17,334 bases of DNA from CAZBBB01 sp964490005 (GTDB taxonomy: Bacteria; Planctomycetota; B15-G4): NCBI GenBank assembly GCA_964490005.1, contig CAZBBB010000069.1:1-17334 (forward strand), given 5' to 3'. Each line of letters opens with the position of its first letter. The stretch's first letter is position 1. The notes beneath the pieces were generated by a model that saw nothing but the letters and a program-made list of their open reading frames with translations, ran no database searches and was not told where the DNA came from. This document shows positions 1 to 8,452 of the stretch, piece by piece. Position numbers and translations under genes: made by a program.

Positions 1-1054
1 ACTCCAGATCGGCGGGCGCGGCGCGCACGATCGCCGCCAGCAGCGCGTTCGTCGCGACGCGCGCGACGTGCACGCCGCGCTTGCGGGCGCGGCGCTCGCG
101 CCAGGCGCGCAGCCGGTCGAAGAGCGCGGTCTGCTCGGGCGTGAAGGTCCCGCCGCCGGCCCGCTCGCCGGGCGCCGGGGGGCGGCGCGAGGGCAGCGGC
201 AGTTCCGAGACCCGGGCGCCGCGCCGCAGGGCCTCGAGCAGCCGCGCCACGTGTTCGGGAGCGAGGTGGCGGTTCACGCCGCGCAGCGCGAGCAGCGCCG
301 CGGCGCTCGTCGGCCGGGCGCGGCAGATCGTGATCAGCGAACTCTCGTGCAGCACCCGGTACGGCGCCCGGTCGAGCTCGGCGGCGAGTTCGTCGCGCAC
401 GCGGAACAGCTCGCACAGCATGCCGCGGGCCGCCACCGGCAGCTCGCGCGCCCCCTTGACGCGCACCCAGGCGTCGGGGTCGAAGGGCTTGTCGGCGAAG
501 CGCGCGCGCACGATGCGGCTGAACTCGCTGCCGGCCTCCTCGACGCGGCGCAGCCGCTGCAGGTCGTCGAGCAGCCGCTCGCGCAGCGGGAGCAGATGGC
601 GCACGTCGAGGCGCGCGTACTCGGCCTGGTCGTCGGGCAGCGGCCGCACGCGCCAGTCGGCCTTCTGGAAGCGCTTGCTGAGCTGCACGCCGAAGTGCCG
701 CTCGAGTTGCGCCGCCAGGCCCACCCCCTCGTGCCCGAGCACCTGCGCGGCCGCCATCGTGTCGAAGACGTTGGCGAAGCACATGTCCCAGTGACCGGCC
801 ATCAGGCCGATGTCGTTCTCGCCGCCGTGGAACACCTTGGTGATGGAGGCGTCGGCGAACAGGCGGGCGAGGCCCGTGCGGTCGAGGTCGACGAGCGCGT
901 CGATGAGCGCCTCCCCCCCGCGCCAGCCGACCTGCACGACGCACAGGCTCGTGCGGTAGGCGTACATCGCGTCCATCTCGCAATCGACCGCGATCTCGCG
1001 CTCGCGCGCCACGCGGTCCACGAGTGCGTCGAGTTCCTGCTGGGTCGCGATCAT
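1..1054 (-). CDS. rnd: RNase D-like 3'-5' exonuclease, C-terminus cut by window edge
   Basis: A DEDD-superfamily 3'-5' exoribonuclease with an HRDC domain, the RNase D/Rrp6 architecture used in tRNA 3' maturation and RNA turnover in the cytoplasm. Seen: exo motif I with D24 and E26 (VDCEMD), motif II FHGGENDI with D81, and motif III YARLD with Y146 and D150, giving the full DEDDy catalytic set. The HRDC-type helical region follows at about residues 195-285, then a basic tail. The frame stays open through base 1, so 351 residues are present and the stop lies outside. E. coli RNase D is about 375 residues, so little is missing. The start is the ATG at 1054-1052. No Shine-Dalgarno is visible, and a TAGAAT hexamer lies only ten bases upstream, so a leaderless mRNA is possible. 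It is divergent from the 1091 gene. The motif II spelling is nearer to eukaryotic Rrp6 than to E. coli RNase D. The family call is firm; the exact substrate is unknown. Confidence 0.9.
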   Translation of the reverse strand, partial: MIATQQELDALVDRVAREREIAVDCEMDAMYAYRTSLCVVQVGWRGGEALIDALVDLDRTGLARLFADASITKVFHGGENDIGLMAGHWDMCFANVFDTMAAAQVLGHEGVGLAAQLERHFGVQLSKRFQKADWRVRPLPDDQAEYARLDVRHLLPLRERLLDDLQRLRRVEEAGSEFSRIVRARFADKPFDPDAWVRVKGARELPVAARGMLCELFRVRDELAAELDRAPYRVLHESSLITICRARPTSAAALLALRGVNRHLAPEHVARLLEALRRGARVSELPLPSRRPPAPGERAGGGTFTPEQTALFDRLRAWRERRARKRGVHVARVATNALLAAIVRAAPADLE

Positions 1055-1063
1055 GGGCCGGGG

Positions 1064-1069
1064 ATTCTA
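1064..1069 (-). promoter_or_regulatory. Possible -10 hexamer (TAGAAT) for the RNase D gene
   Basis: The minus strand reads TAGAAT, five of six matches to TATAAT, in one of the few AT-containing patches of the region. It lies inside the 36-base gap between two divergent genes. Its end is nine bases from the RNase D ATG, so transcription from it would give an almost leaderless message, consistent with the missing Shine-Dalgarno. No convincing -35 element lies 16-18 bases upstream, so this is weak. Confidence 0.25.
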
Positions 1070-1090
1070 ACCGGACCGCGGAGACCTAAG

Positions 1091-1780
1091 ATGGCGGCCA
1101 TGGCGGCACCCGATTGGCGCGACCTCGGCTTCCTCACTCCCGACGCCCCGGACCTGCAGCGCGAGTTCTGGGCGCTGCAGGCCGAACTGCGCGGCCGGCT
1201 CGCCGAGGCGCTCGACGATCTGGCCCTGCGCACCGCCGAACCGACCTGGGCCGCGGGCCTCGCCGACGCGGCGGCGGGGGCGCGCGCGCTCGCCGACGAG
1301 TTGCGGGCGGAGGCGGGCGAGGCGGCGCGCGAGCGCGTGCGCGACGACGAGGCCGTGCGCGCGCTGTGCGGCGCGCTCGACGAGGTGCTCGCGAGCGGGC
1401 ATGTCGCGTCGGTCATCGCCGCCGGCTTCGTCGTGCTCGGCGAACTCGGCACGCTGCCCGCGCGCCTGCTCGAGGACGTCGCCGGCCCGTGGGTGCGTCC
1501 GCTCTGCGCGCGCCTCGTCGCGAGCGAGCACCACCGCCCGCTCGGCCGGCTCTTCGGCGCGCTCGACCTCCCGCCGCGCGAGCGCGAGGCGCTGCGGCGC
1601 ATGCTGCGCCATCTCAACGCGCTGCTGCACGACGTGCACGCCACGTGGCGGCAGAGCTTTCACGCGCTCGGGGTGGACGGCGAAGTCCTCGACGAAGGCG
1701 CGGCCGCGGCGCTGCGCGCGGCGGGCGAGATACTCGGCCTGCGCGTGACGGCCGCCGACCTCGCGCCGTTCCGCTCCTGA
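1091..1780 (+). CDS. Hypothetical alpha-helical protein, 229 aa
   Basis: I do not recognise this protein. It starts at the ATG at 1091, chosen because GGAGA at 1080-1084 sits six bases upstream. A second in-frame ATG at 1100 is the alternative. The sequence is rich in Ala, Leu, Arg and Glu and looks wholly helical, with no signal peptide or convincing membrane span. One less polar stretch at residues 104-118 is followed by E118, then E146-H147-H148, and later H174, H180 and H183 on what looks like one amphipathic helix. Clustered Glu and His on helices can mark ferritin-like di-metal sites, but the spacing does not match a standard pair of ExxH motifs, so that is only a thought. The gene is monocistronic as seen: divergent from RNase D and convergent with the trkH-like gene, with 19 bases between stops. 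Continuous coding with good codon bias and a good ribosome site support a real gene. Confidence 0.75.
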   Translation: MAAMAAPDWRDLGFLTPDAPDLQREFWALQAELRGRLAEALDDLALRTAEPTWAAGLADAAAGARALADELRAEAGEAARERVRDDEAVRALCGALDEVLASGHVASVIAAGFVVLGELGTLPARLLEDVAGPWVRPLCARLVASEHHRPLGRLFGALDLPPREREALRRMLRHLNALLHDVHATWRQSFHALGVDGEVLDEGAAAALRAAGEILGLRVTAADLAPFRS

Positions 1781-1799
1781 GCGCGGCCCGGCGGGCGCC

Positions 1800-3233
1800 T
1801 CAGCGACGCCACGCCCAGGGCACGCACAGCAGCAGGAGGCCGAGGATCTCGACGCGCCCGAGCAGCATGCAGCCCATGAGCAGCACCCGCGCCAGCGGCG
1901 CCAGTTCGGCCCAGCCCGTGGCGACGCCGGGCGCGATCGTCTCGCCGCCGAGCCCCGACAGCGCGCACACGACGGCCGCGAAGGACTCGTCCAGGCCGAG
2001 GCCGAGCAGCAGCAGCACCGACGCGCCGACGACGACGACGATCAGGTTCAGGACGAAGAAGGCGCCTACGCCGCGCAGCACGGGTTCGCTCACGGGCGCG
2101 CCGCGCAGCTTGATCACGAAGACCGCGGCCGGGCGCAGCAGGCGGCGCACCTCGCGCTGCACGATGCGCGCGGCCAGCAGCAGTCGCACGGGCTTGAGGC
2201 CGCCGCCGGTCGAGCCCGAGCAGGCGCCGACGGCCACGAGCAGCACGAGCACGGCCAGCGACCCCGACGACCAGGTCGCACCGAAGGGCAGCGCCAGGCC
2301 CGAGGTCGACGCCGCCGAGCTCGCCAGCAGCAGCGCCGCGCGCGGCCCCGTGACGTCCGGGACGGCGACCGCGAACCAGGCCGCCGCGGCGCCGACGAGC
2401 AGCAGCCAGGCGAGCAGTTCGGGATTGCGCAGGCTCTCGCGTCGCCTCCGCACGAGCAGGGCGCGCAGCACGACGAGATTGAGCCCGCCCACGAGCAGTC
2501 CGGCGATGACGAGCCACTCCACGGCGGCGGGCGCCGCGCCCAGCGTCACGCCCGGCACGGCGCCGCCGCCCGTCGAGGCCACCGACAGCGCGAGCAGCAG
2601 CGCCGGCAGCGCCGGCAGGCCCGCCAGCCGGAAGCCGAGCACCAGCAGCACCGTCAGCCCCAGGTAGAGCGGGAAGATCGTGCGCGCCGTGACGGTCATG
2701 CGCAGCGGCAGGCGCTCGTCGCCGCCGCCGGTGAACTCGCGGTCGAAGGCGAAGTTGCCCGCCGCTCCGAGCGTGGGCAGCACGGCCACGACGATCGCCA
2801 GCCCGGCCAGGCCGCCGAGCCACTGCATGAGCGCGCGCCACAGCAGCAACGGCCGCGGCAGCTCGTCGAGCCGGTCGAGCACCGTCGCGCCCGTCGTCGT
2901 CAGCGCGGCGAGCGACTCCTGCGCGGCGTCGAGCAGCGTCGGCGTCGCCCCCGAGATCACGAAGGGCAGCGCGCCCAGGGCCGTGCAGGCGAGGAAGCCG
3001 CCGGCGAGGGCCGCGCAGGCCTCGCCCGCGCCGAACCCGGAGACCGGCGTCTCGAAGGCCAGGCGCAGCGCCGCACCGAAGCCGAGGGCCACCGTGGCGC
3101 TCACGAGCAGCGCCTGCGACAGCGGCGCGCCCGGCCCGCCCTCGACGAGCGCCAGCGCCAGCGGCACGAACAGCGCCACGCCCAGCAGCAGGGCGATGCG
3201 CCCCAGGACATGCAGCACGCCCTCGACGTTCAC
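1800..3233 (-). CDS. Divergent TrkH/KtrB-family transporter subunit (second copy)
   Basis: An integral membrane protein of the TrkH/KtrB/HKT superfamily, 477 residues against 483 in E. coli TrkH, with four pore repeats. It is a paralogue of the neighbouring canonical copy, aligning over the whole length. Shared elements include the ALGALPF segment at 85-91, the GSTGGGLK loop at 340-347 and MLLGR near 456-460. Filter 1 is intact (TTTGA, 112-116). The others differ: TGGGA at 221-225 instead of TGGFS, TSGLA at 310-314 instead of TTGFG, and GLGGE at 427-431 instead of VGPGF. A glycine remains in each loop, so ion conduction is possible with changed selectivity. It starts at GTG 3233-3231, four bases after the stop of the canonical copy, with GGAGG at 3244-3248 as ribosome site. 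Last gene of the apparent trk unit. It could form a heterodimer with the canonical TrkH, act alone on K+ or Na+, or play a regulatory role; the sequence does not decide. Confidence 0.88.
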   Translation of the reverse strand: MNVEGVLHVLGRIALLLGVALFVPLALALVEGGPGAPLSQALLVSATVALGFGAALRLAFETPVSGFGAGEACAALAGGFLACTALGALPFVISGATPTLLDAAQESLAALTTTGATVLDRLDELPRPLLLWRALMQWLGGLAGLAIVVAVLPTLGAAGNFAFDREFTGGGDERLPLRMTVTARTIFPLYLGLTVLLVLGFRLAGLPALPALLLALSVASTGGGAVPGVTLGAAPAAVEWLVIAGLLVGGLNLVVLRALLVRRRRESLRNPELLAWLLLVGAAAAWFAVAVPDVTGPRAALLLASSAASTSGLALPFGATWSSGSLAVLVLLVAVGACSGSTGGGLKPVRLLLAARIVQREVRRLLRPAAVFVIKLRGAPVSEPVLRGVGAFFVLNLIVVVVGASVLLLLGLGLDESFAAVVCALSGLGGETIAPGVATGWAELAPLARVLLMGCMLLGRVEILGLLLLCVPWAWRR

Positions 3234-3237
3234 GGCC

Positions 3238-4689
3238 TCAGCGCCTCCAGGCCATGCGCGAGAACAGCGCCAGCACGCAGTACAGCTCGAGGCGCCCGAG
3301 CAGCATCGCGCCGACGAGGATCCACTTCGCCGTGTCGGGCAGCGCTCCGTAGTTGCGCGTCGGCCCGACGGCGTCGAAGCCCGGGCCGACGCAGGAGAGG
3401 CTCGCCAGCACGGCCGAGAAGGAGGCCTGCGCCCCGAGGCCCGTGGCCATGAGCGCCAGCGAGAGCAGCAGCCACAGCCCCGTCATCGCGAGCAGGAAGG
3501 CGACCGCGCGCGCCACGATCCGGTCGCTCACCGAGTGGCCCTGCACCGTGACGACCGTGACCGAGGCCGGACGCGACAGCCCGCGCAGTTCGCGCAGCGC
3601 GCTCTTCCACCACAGCACGAGGCGGCTCATCTTGCAGCCGCCGCCGGTCGACCCCGCGCAGGCCCCGCAGAACATCATGAACAGCAGCGCGACGTGCAGC
3701 ACCGGCGGCCAGAGGTCGAAGTCGACCGTGCCGAAGCCGGTCGTCGTGGTGAGCGAGACGACCGTGAACAGCGAGCTGCGCGCCAGCTCCTCCCAGCCGC
3801 CGCCCTCGGCGCCGCGGCGCACGAGCATGCACAGCAGCGCCACGCCCAGCGTCAGCGCGAGATAGGTGCGGAACTCGGTGCTGCGCCAGAGCTGGCCCGG
3901 GCGCCCGCGCAGGGCCGCGAGCAGCAGCACGAAGTTCGTCCCGGCGAGGAACATGAACAGCACCGCGGCCCACTGCACCGGCGCGCCGTAGCCCGCCAGC
4001 GAGTCGGCGCGCGTGCTGAAGCCGCCCGTCCCGACGGTCGCGAAGCCGTGGCACAGCGCGTCGAAGGCGCCCATCCCGGCGAGCAGGTAGCCGCCGACGG
4101 TCGCCGCGGCGAGCCCGAGGTACACGCCCCAGAGCAGTTTCGACATGCTCGAGATGCGCGGCAGCAGCTTGCCCTTCTCGGGGCCCACGGCCTCGGCCTG
4201 GAACAGGAAGTTCCCGCCCGCGCCGAGCGCCGGCAGGATTGCCACCGAGAGCGCGACGATGCCCAGGCCGCCCACGAGGTGCAGCAGCGCGCGCCAGAAC
4301 AGCAGCGGGCGGCTCAGCGTCGCCGGGTCGGCGAGCACCGAGGCGCCGGTCGTCGTGGCGCCCGACATGGTCTCGAAGCAGGCGTCCACGACGGCCGGGA
4401 TCGCGCCCGTGATCAGGAAGGGCAGCGCACCGAGCGCCATGAACACGAGCCAGCCGAGCGTGACGATCGCGAAGGCCTCGTTGTGCGTGAACCTCTCGGC
4501 CCGAAAGGTGAAGCCGGCCCGCAGCAGCAGCCCCAGCGCGAGCGAGATCCCGGCGGCGAGCCCGAAGGCGACGGTGTCGGGGCCGCCCAGCGTGCCGTCG
4601 GCCAGGCAGACGAGCAGCGGCGCGAGCAGCAGGCCGGCCAGCACGAGGCACAGCCGGCCCACGAGATTGATCACGCAGCCGGCGTTCAC
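3238..4689 (-). CDS. trkH: Trk potassium uptake system membrane subunit TrkH
   Basis: The inner-membrane, ion-conducting subunit of the Trk K+ uptake system, gated by a cytoplasmic TrkA ring. The protein has 483 residues, the same length as E. coli TrkH, and is strongly hydrophobic throughout, with four M1-P-M2 pore repeats. Filter loops are canonical: TTTGA at 112-116, TGGFS at 221-225, TTTGFG at 315-320 and VGPG at 434-437, each with its pore glycine. The intramembrane gating-loop motif GSTGGGCK lies at 346-353. It starts at GTG 4689-4687, overlapping the trkA stop as GTGA, so translation is probably coupled to trkA; no Shine-Dalgarno is seen. A divergent paralogue begins four bases after its stop. 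Function is well supported by the filters and the trkA neighbour. Confidence 0.95.
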   Translation of the reverse strand: MNAGCVINLVGRLCLVLAGLLLAPLLVCLADGTLGGPDTVAFGLAAGISLALGLLLRAGFTFRAERFTHNEAFAIVTLGWLVFMALGALPFLITGAIPAVVDACFETMSGATTTGASVLADPATLSRPLLFWRALLHLVGGLGIVALSVAILPALGAGGNFLFQAEAVGPEKGKLLPRISSMSKLLWGVYLGLAAATVGGYLLAGMGAFDALCHGFATVGTGGFSTRADSLAGYGAPVQWAAVLFMFLAGTNFVLLLAALRGRPGQLWRSTEFRTYLALTLGVALLCMLVRRGAEGGGWEELARSSLFTVVSLTTTTGFGTVDFDLWPPVLHVALLFMMFCGACAGSTGGGCKMSRLVLWWKSALRELRGLSRPASVTVVTVQGHSVSDRIVARAVAFLLAMTGLWLLLSLALMATGLGAQASFSAVLASLSCVGPGFDAVGPTRNYGALPDTAKWILVGAMLLGRLELYCVLALFSRMAWRR

Positions 4690-6080
4690 GCGCCGTCGGC
4701 GGGTCCGGGTTCGGGGTCGGCGAAGTGCAGCGCGCGCCGGCGGGCGAAGAGCCGCTCGGCCGCGGCGCGCTGTCCCGGCGCGACGAAGACGACCGCCACG
4801 TCGCCCTCCTCGATGACCGTCCGGCCGTGCGGCACGAAGGACTCGCCCCGGCGCTGCAGCGCCCCGAGCAGCACGCCCTGCGGCGGATGCAGGTCGCGCA
4901 GCGTCTTGCCGACGGCGCGCGCCCCGCCGCGCACGACCATCTCGACGATCTCGGCCTGGCTGTCGAGCAGCTTCTGCACCGTCACGACGCGCCCGCCGCG
5001 CGCGAAGCGCAGCAGGCGCCCCACCATCGTGAGCCGCGGGTTGACCACGGCGTCGATGTCCAGCCGGCTCAGCAGGATCGCCAGGTCGGGATCGGCCGTG
5101 AGCACGATGTTGCGGCGCGCGCCGCGCTGCTTGGCCAGCAGCGCCAGGATCAGGTTGTGCTCCTCGTTGCGGCCGGCCGCGATGAAGAAGTCGGCCGTCG
5201 CGAGCCGGCTCTGCCCGAGCACGTCGGCGTCGTTGGGCGAGCCGTGCAGCACGACGGCGTGCTCGAGCCGGCCCGCGGCGCGCTCGCAGCGCTCCTCGTC
5301 CTCGTCGATGAGCACGACCGTCGTGCGCTCGGCCAGGCGCGCGGCCACGGCCACGCCGAGCCGGTCGGCGCCGTACACCACCACGCGCTGGACGTTCTCG
5401 CCCTCGGCCACGACGCGCCGGTAGACCGGCAGCGAGGCGCGCGACATGAGCATGTAGGCCCGGTCGCCGGGCGCCAGGCTGTCGTGCCCGTGCGGGATCA
5501 GGATCTCCTCGCCGCGCCGGATCGCCGCCACCACGAACTGCTCGCCCGCGAAGTCCTCGCGCAGCCGTTCCAGCGGCCGGCCCGTGACGCGCATCCAGCT
5601 CTCGACGTCGAAGGAGCGCAGCAGCACGCTGCCGCCGGCGAAGTCGCCCACGTCGATCGAGCCGGGCGAGTTGACCAGCGCCACGATCGTGTCGACGGCG
5701 GTCTCGTCGGGGTTGATGAAGCGCGTCACGCCCACGCGCGTCGCGTCGATGAGCGAGTGCGCCTCGTCGCTGAAGTCGGGGTTGCGCACGCGCGCCACCG
5801 TGCGCTCGACGCCCAGGCCGCGCGCCGCGGCGCAGGCGATGATGTTCACCTCGTCGTGGCTCGAGACGGCGATGAACAGGTCGGCGCCGGGCGTGCCGGC
5901 CGCCTCGAGCGTGGCCCGCGACGTGCCGCTGCCCGCGACCGTGAGCACGTCGAGCCGGTCGCGCAGGTGCTCGAGCTTCTCTTCGTCGAGGTCGATGAGC
6001 GCCATGGCGTGCCCCTCGGCGCTCAACTCGCGGGCGAGGTGGTAGCCCACCGCGCCGGCGCCGACGACCACGATCTTCAC
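4686..6080 (-). CDS. trkA: Trk potassium uptake regulatory subunit TrkA
   Basis: The cytoplasmic, nucleotide-binding regulator of the TrkH channel, 464 residues (E. coli TrkA is 458). It has the two-fold RCK layout: RCK_N 1 with Rossmann motif GAGAVG at 7-12 and the acidic IDLDEE strand end, a first TrkA_C domain around 140-225, RCK_N 2 from about 230, and a second TrkA_C near 375-455. The second Rossmann motif reads GADRLG at 237-242, so the middle glycine of GxGxxG is Asp. That half may bind nucleotide poorly or not at all. The start is the GTG at 6080-6078, placing the Rossmann strand at the usual position right after the initiator. The long upstream frame extension lies antisense-frame within the HEAT gene and was rejected. 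The GTG overlaps the HEAT gene stop as GTGA, and its own stop overlaps the trkH start the same way. It acts with the two TrkH-type subunits downstream. Confidence 0.95.
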   Translation of the reverse strand: MKIVVVGAGAVGYHLARELSAEGHAMALIDLDEEKLEHLRDRLDVLTVAGSGTSRATLEAAGTPGADLFIAVSSHDEVNIIACAAARGLGVERTVARVRNPDFSDEAHSLIDATRVGVTRFINPDETAVDTIVALVNSPGSIDVGDFAGGSVLLRSFDVESWMRVTGRPLERLREDFAGEQFVVAAIRRGEEILIPHGHDSLAPGDRAYMLMSRASLPVYRRVVAEGENVQRVVVYGADRLGVAVAARLAERTTVVLIDEDEERCERAAGRLEHAVVLHGSPNDADVLGQSRLATADFFIAAGRNEEHNLILALLAKQRGARRNIVLTADPDLAILLSRLDIDAVVNPRLTMVGRLLRFARGGRVVTVQKLLDSQAEIVEMVVRGGARAVGKTLRDLHPPQGVLLGALQRRGESFVPHGRTVIEEGDVAVVFVAPGQRAAAERLFARRRALHFADPEPGPADGA

Positions 6081-8452
6081 GGCGTGCCGTTCAGGGCGGC
6101 GCGTACGCGCGCCATGGCCAGGTCGACCTCCTCGCGCAGCACCGCGTCCCCGGCCCCCAGCCGATCGACCAGGCGCTGCAACTGGAAGGCCGCCTGGTCG
6201 GGCTGCCCGAGCGCCTCGTGCACGAGCGCCAGGCTGTAGAGCAGACGATTGTCGCTGCCGTCGGCCGCGAGCAGTTCCTGCAGATGCGGCAGGGCCTCGG
6301 CGTGCCGGCCGGCCTGCATGAGCTGCGTCACGGCCGCGCGCCGCGTCGACGGGCGCGCCGCCTCGCCGGGCGGCAGCAGCGCCCACAGCGCGAGCGACCA
6401 GTCGGCGGCCTCGCCCGATCGCCCGTCGGCCTCGCAGGCCTGTGCCAGCAGCGCCAGCCGCTCGGGCAGGGCCGGACGCGGGGCGGCCTGCTCGTGCAGG
6501 CTCAGCAGGATCGTGCGCGCCTCCCCGGCCCGGCCCGCGCGCAGCAGCACCGCCGGCTGCAGCGCGCGCACCGCCTCGACGAGTTCGCGCTGCTCGGGCA
6601 GCGCCTCGATCGAGCGCAGCAGTTCGGAGAGCAGCCAGGCGCCGATCGCGTGCGCGCCGGCGGCGTCGACCGCCTCGGCGACCGCCAGCCGCGCGGCGGG
6701 TTCGCACGACTCGCAGATCGCGAGCAAGGCGGTGCGGGCCAGCGGGTCGAGCACGCCGGCGCTCTCGGGCCGCCGCGCGACGATGCGTCCGATGAGCGGC
6801 GCCGCCTCGACCAGCCGCAACTGCCCCAGCGCCTCGACGATGCGCGAAACGACGTCGATCTCGGTCTCCACGCGCACGCGCTGATCGAGCAGCGCCAGCG
6901 CCGCCGTCGACCCCGCGCGGCCGAGCGCCGCGGCCGCCTCGGCGCGCACGCTGGGTTCGGCCTCGTCGAGCAGTCCCGCCAGCGTGTCGACCAGCGCCGC
7001 GCGCTCGGGCGCGTCGGCCGCGAGCGACCGGGCCCGGTCGCCCAGCGCGGCCGCGATCGCGAACAGCACCTCGCGCGCGTCGTCGGCCTGCCGCACCTCG
7101 CCGACCATCTCGAGCGCCAGGTCGATCCGCGCGCTGGCGACGATCGCGCGCACGGCGGCGGCGCGCGCGCGCGGCGGATGCCCGAGCCCCACCCAGGGAC
7201 GCAGCCGGTCGAGCACGCCCTCGGGACGGTTGGCCGCCACGGCCTGCAGCACGCCGACCGCCGTCTCGTCGTCGGGATGGGCCTCGAGGTAGTCGAGCAG
7301 CGGACCGACGACGGCCGGCTGGTCGCGCACGAGCTGCAGCGCCGCGACGGCCGCGGCGCTGACGGAGCCCTCGGGCGACTGCAGTTCCGCGAGCAGCGCC
7401 GCGCGCACGTCGTCGCGGCCGCGTCCGAGCACGCCGAGCGCCGCGACGAACTCGGCGCGCACGTCGACGGCCGTCTCGGGCGCGCTCGCCCCGCCCTCGC
7501 CGGGCTTGCCGTTCGCCGGCACCGCCGCGTGACCGAGGCGCGCGAGCATCACGGCGACCGCGCCGGCGGTCTGGTCGCGGCTCGGATGCCGCGCCAGCCG
7601 CCGCGCCGCCTCGATGCGCACGGCCGCGTGCGCGTCCGACAGGCCGGCCATCAGCCGCGCGACGTCGTCGACACCGAGCAGGTCGATGCGCGCCTGCACG
7701 AGTTCGGCGGTCAGCGCGTCGACGCGCTCCGACCAGCGCCGTCGCTCGGCCGCGCGCCCGAGTTCGAGCAGCACGTCGCGCGGCAGGTTGCGGTGGCCGT
7801 CCCAGAAGCCGCGCCAGGTCGCGAGGCTCGCCCCGGCGCCCGGCTCGTGCCCGGTGAGTTCGGACAGCGCCGCGTACGGGGCCGACGACGGCCGCCGCTC
7901 GAGCAGGCCGAGCAGCACGTCGACCGCCGCCAGGCGACGGGACGAACCGAGCACGCTGGCGATCACGTCGGCCGTCTCCTCGCGCAGTTCGGGCTCGGAC
8001 AGCCGCGCGCAGAGCGCCTCGAAGACGCTCGTGCGCGCGCTGACGACCTCGACGAGGCGGCCGCGCGCCAGCGTGCGCACCTCGGCGTTGGCCGACGCGC
8101 TCGCCAGGCCGAGCAGCGCCGGCACGAGCGGCTCGAGCGCCTCGGGCGCCTGCGGCGCGAGCGCGCGCAGCACCGCGAGCGTGCCGCGCTCGTCGCCGGA
8201 CTCGAACACCGACCGCACCACGCCCGCCTCGCCGGCGTCGAGCAGCGTCTTGAGGGCCACGGCCACGACCGCCGGGTCGGCCTCGGCGCTCGCCAGCGAG
8301 GCCGACAGCGCGCGCGCCGCCGCCTGCGCGGGCGGCAGCTCGGCCGTCGTCGGCGGCTCGATCTGCGCCTGCCAGCCGGCGACGGCGGCCGGCGCCGATC
8401 CGAGCACGACGAGCACGGCGCGCGCGATCGGCGGCAGGATCCGCAAACGCAT
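6077..8452 (-). CDS. Exported HEAT-repeat/TPR protein coupled to trkA
   Basis: A 791-residue helical-repeat protein of unknown role. The N-terminus is MRLR followed by a hydrophobic stretch and APAAVAG near residue 25, a plausible signal peptide with AxA cleavage. This suggests a periplasmic or envelope location. Residues of about 50-600 form HEAT/armadillo-type repeats: paired helices with recurring AVRIEAARRL, VSAAAVAAL and VRAEAAAALGRAG segments near 275, 360 and 500. The C-terminal region of about 695-775 looks like tetratricopeptide repeats (AGRHAEALPHL; ALGQPDQAAF). The start is the ATG at 8452-8450, chosen for a perfect GGAGGGG at 8461-8467 eight bases upstream. An upstream in-frame extension overlaps aroK and was rejected. 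The gene begins 17 bases after aroK and ends in a GTGA overlap with trkA, so its level is tied to the potassium transporter. A scaffold role is inference. No enzymatic motif was found. Confidence 0.85.
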   Translation of the reverse strand: MRLRILPPIARAVLVVLGSAPAAVAGWQAQIEPPTTAELPPAQAAARALSASLASAEADPAVVAVALKTLLDAGEAGVVRSVFESGDERGTLAVLRALAPQAPEALEPLVPALLGLASASANAEVRTLARGRLVEVVSARTSVFEALCARLSEPELREETADVIASVLGSSRRLAAVDVLLGLLERRPSSAPYAALSELTGHEPGAGASLATWRGFWDGHRNLPRDVLLELGRAAERRRWSERVDALTAELVQARIDLLGVDDVARLMAGLSDAHAAVRIEAARRLARHPSRDQTAGAVAVMLARLGHAAVPANGKPGEGGASAPETAVDVRAEFVAALGVLGRGRDDVRAALLAELQSPEGSVSAAAVAALQLVRDQPAVVGPLLDYLEAHPDDETAVGVLQAVAANRPEGVLDRLRPWVGLGHPPRARAAAVRAIVASARIDLALEMVGEVRQADDAREVLFAIAAALGDRARSLAADAPERAALVDTLAGLLDEAEPSVRAEAAAALGRAGSTAALALLDQRVRVETEIDVVSRIVEALGQLRLVEAAPLIGRIVARRPESAGVLDPLARTALLAICESCEPAARLAVAEAVDAAGAHAIGAWLLSELLRSIEALPEQRELVEAVRALQPAVLLRAGRAGEARTILLSLHEQAAPRPALPERLALLAQACEADGRSGEAADWSLALWALLPPGEAARPSTRRAAVTQLMQAGRHAEALPHLQELLAADGSDNRLLYSLALVHEALGQPDQAAFQLQRLVDRLGAGDAVLREEVDLAMARVRAALNGTP

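Noticed and set aside
2680..5424. A 914-codon open frame on the plus strand opposite the trk genes
   Set aside because: It runs antisense to two TrkH genes and part of trkA, whose filter and Rossmann motifs are unmistakable. Its translation is low-complexity Arg/Ala/Ser/Gln-rich, as expected from the reverse frame of GC-rich genes.
6081..6707. Longer N-terminus for TrkA
   Set aside because: The added residues are a shifted-frame reading of the HEAT gene C-terminus; the GTG at 6080 starts the Rossmann strand at the normal place.
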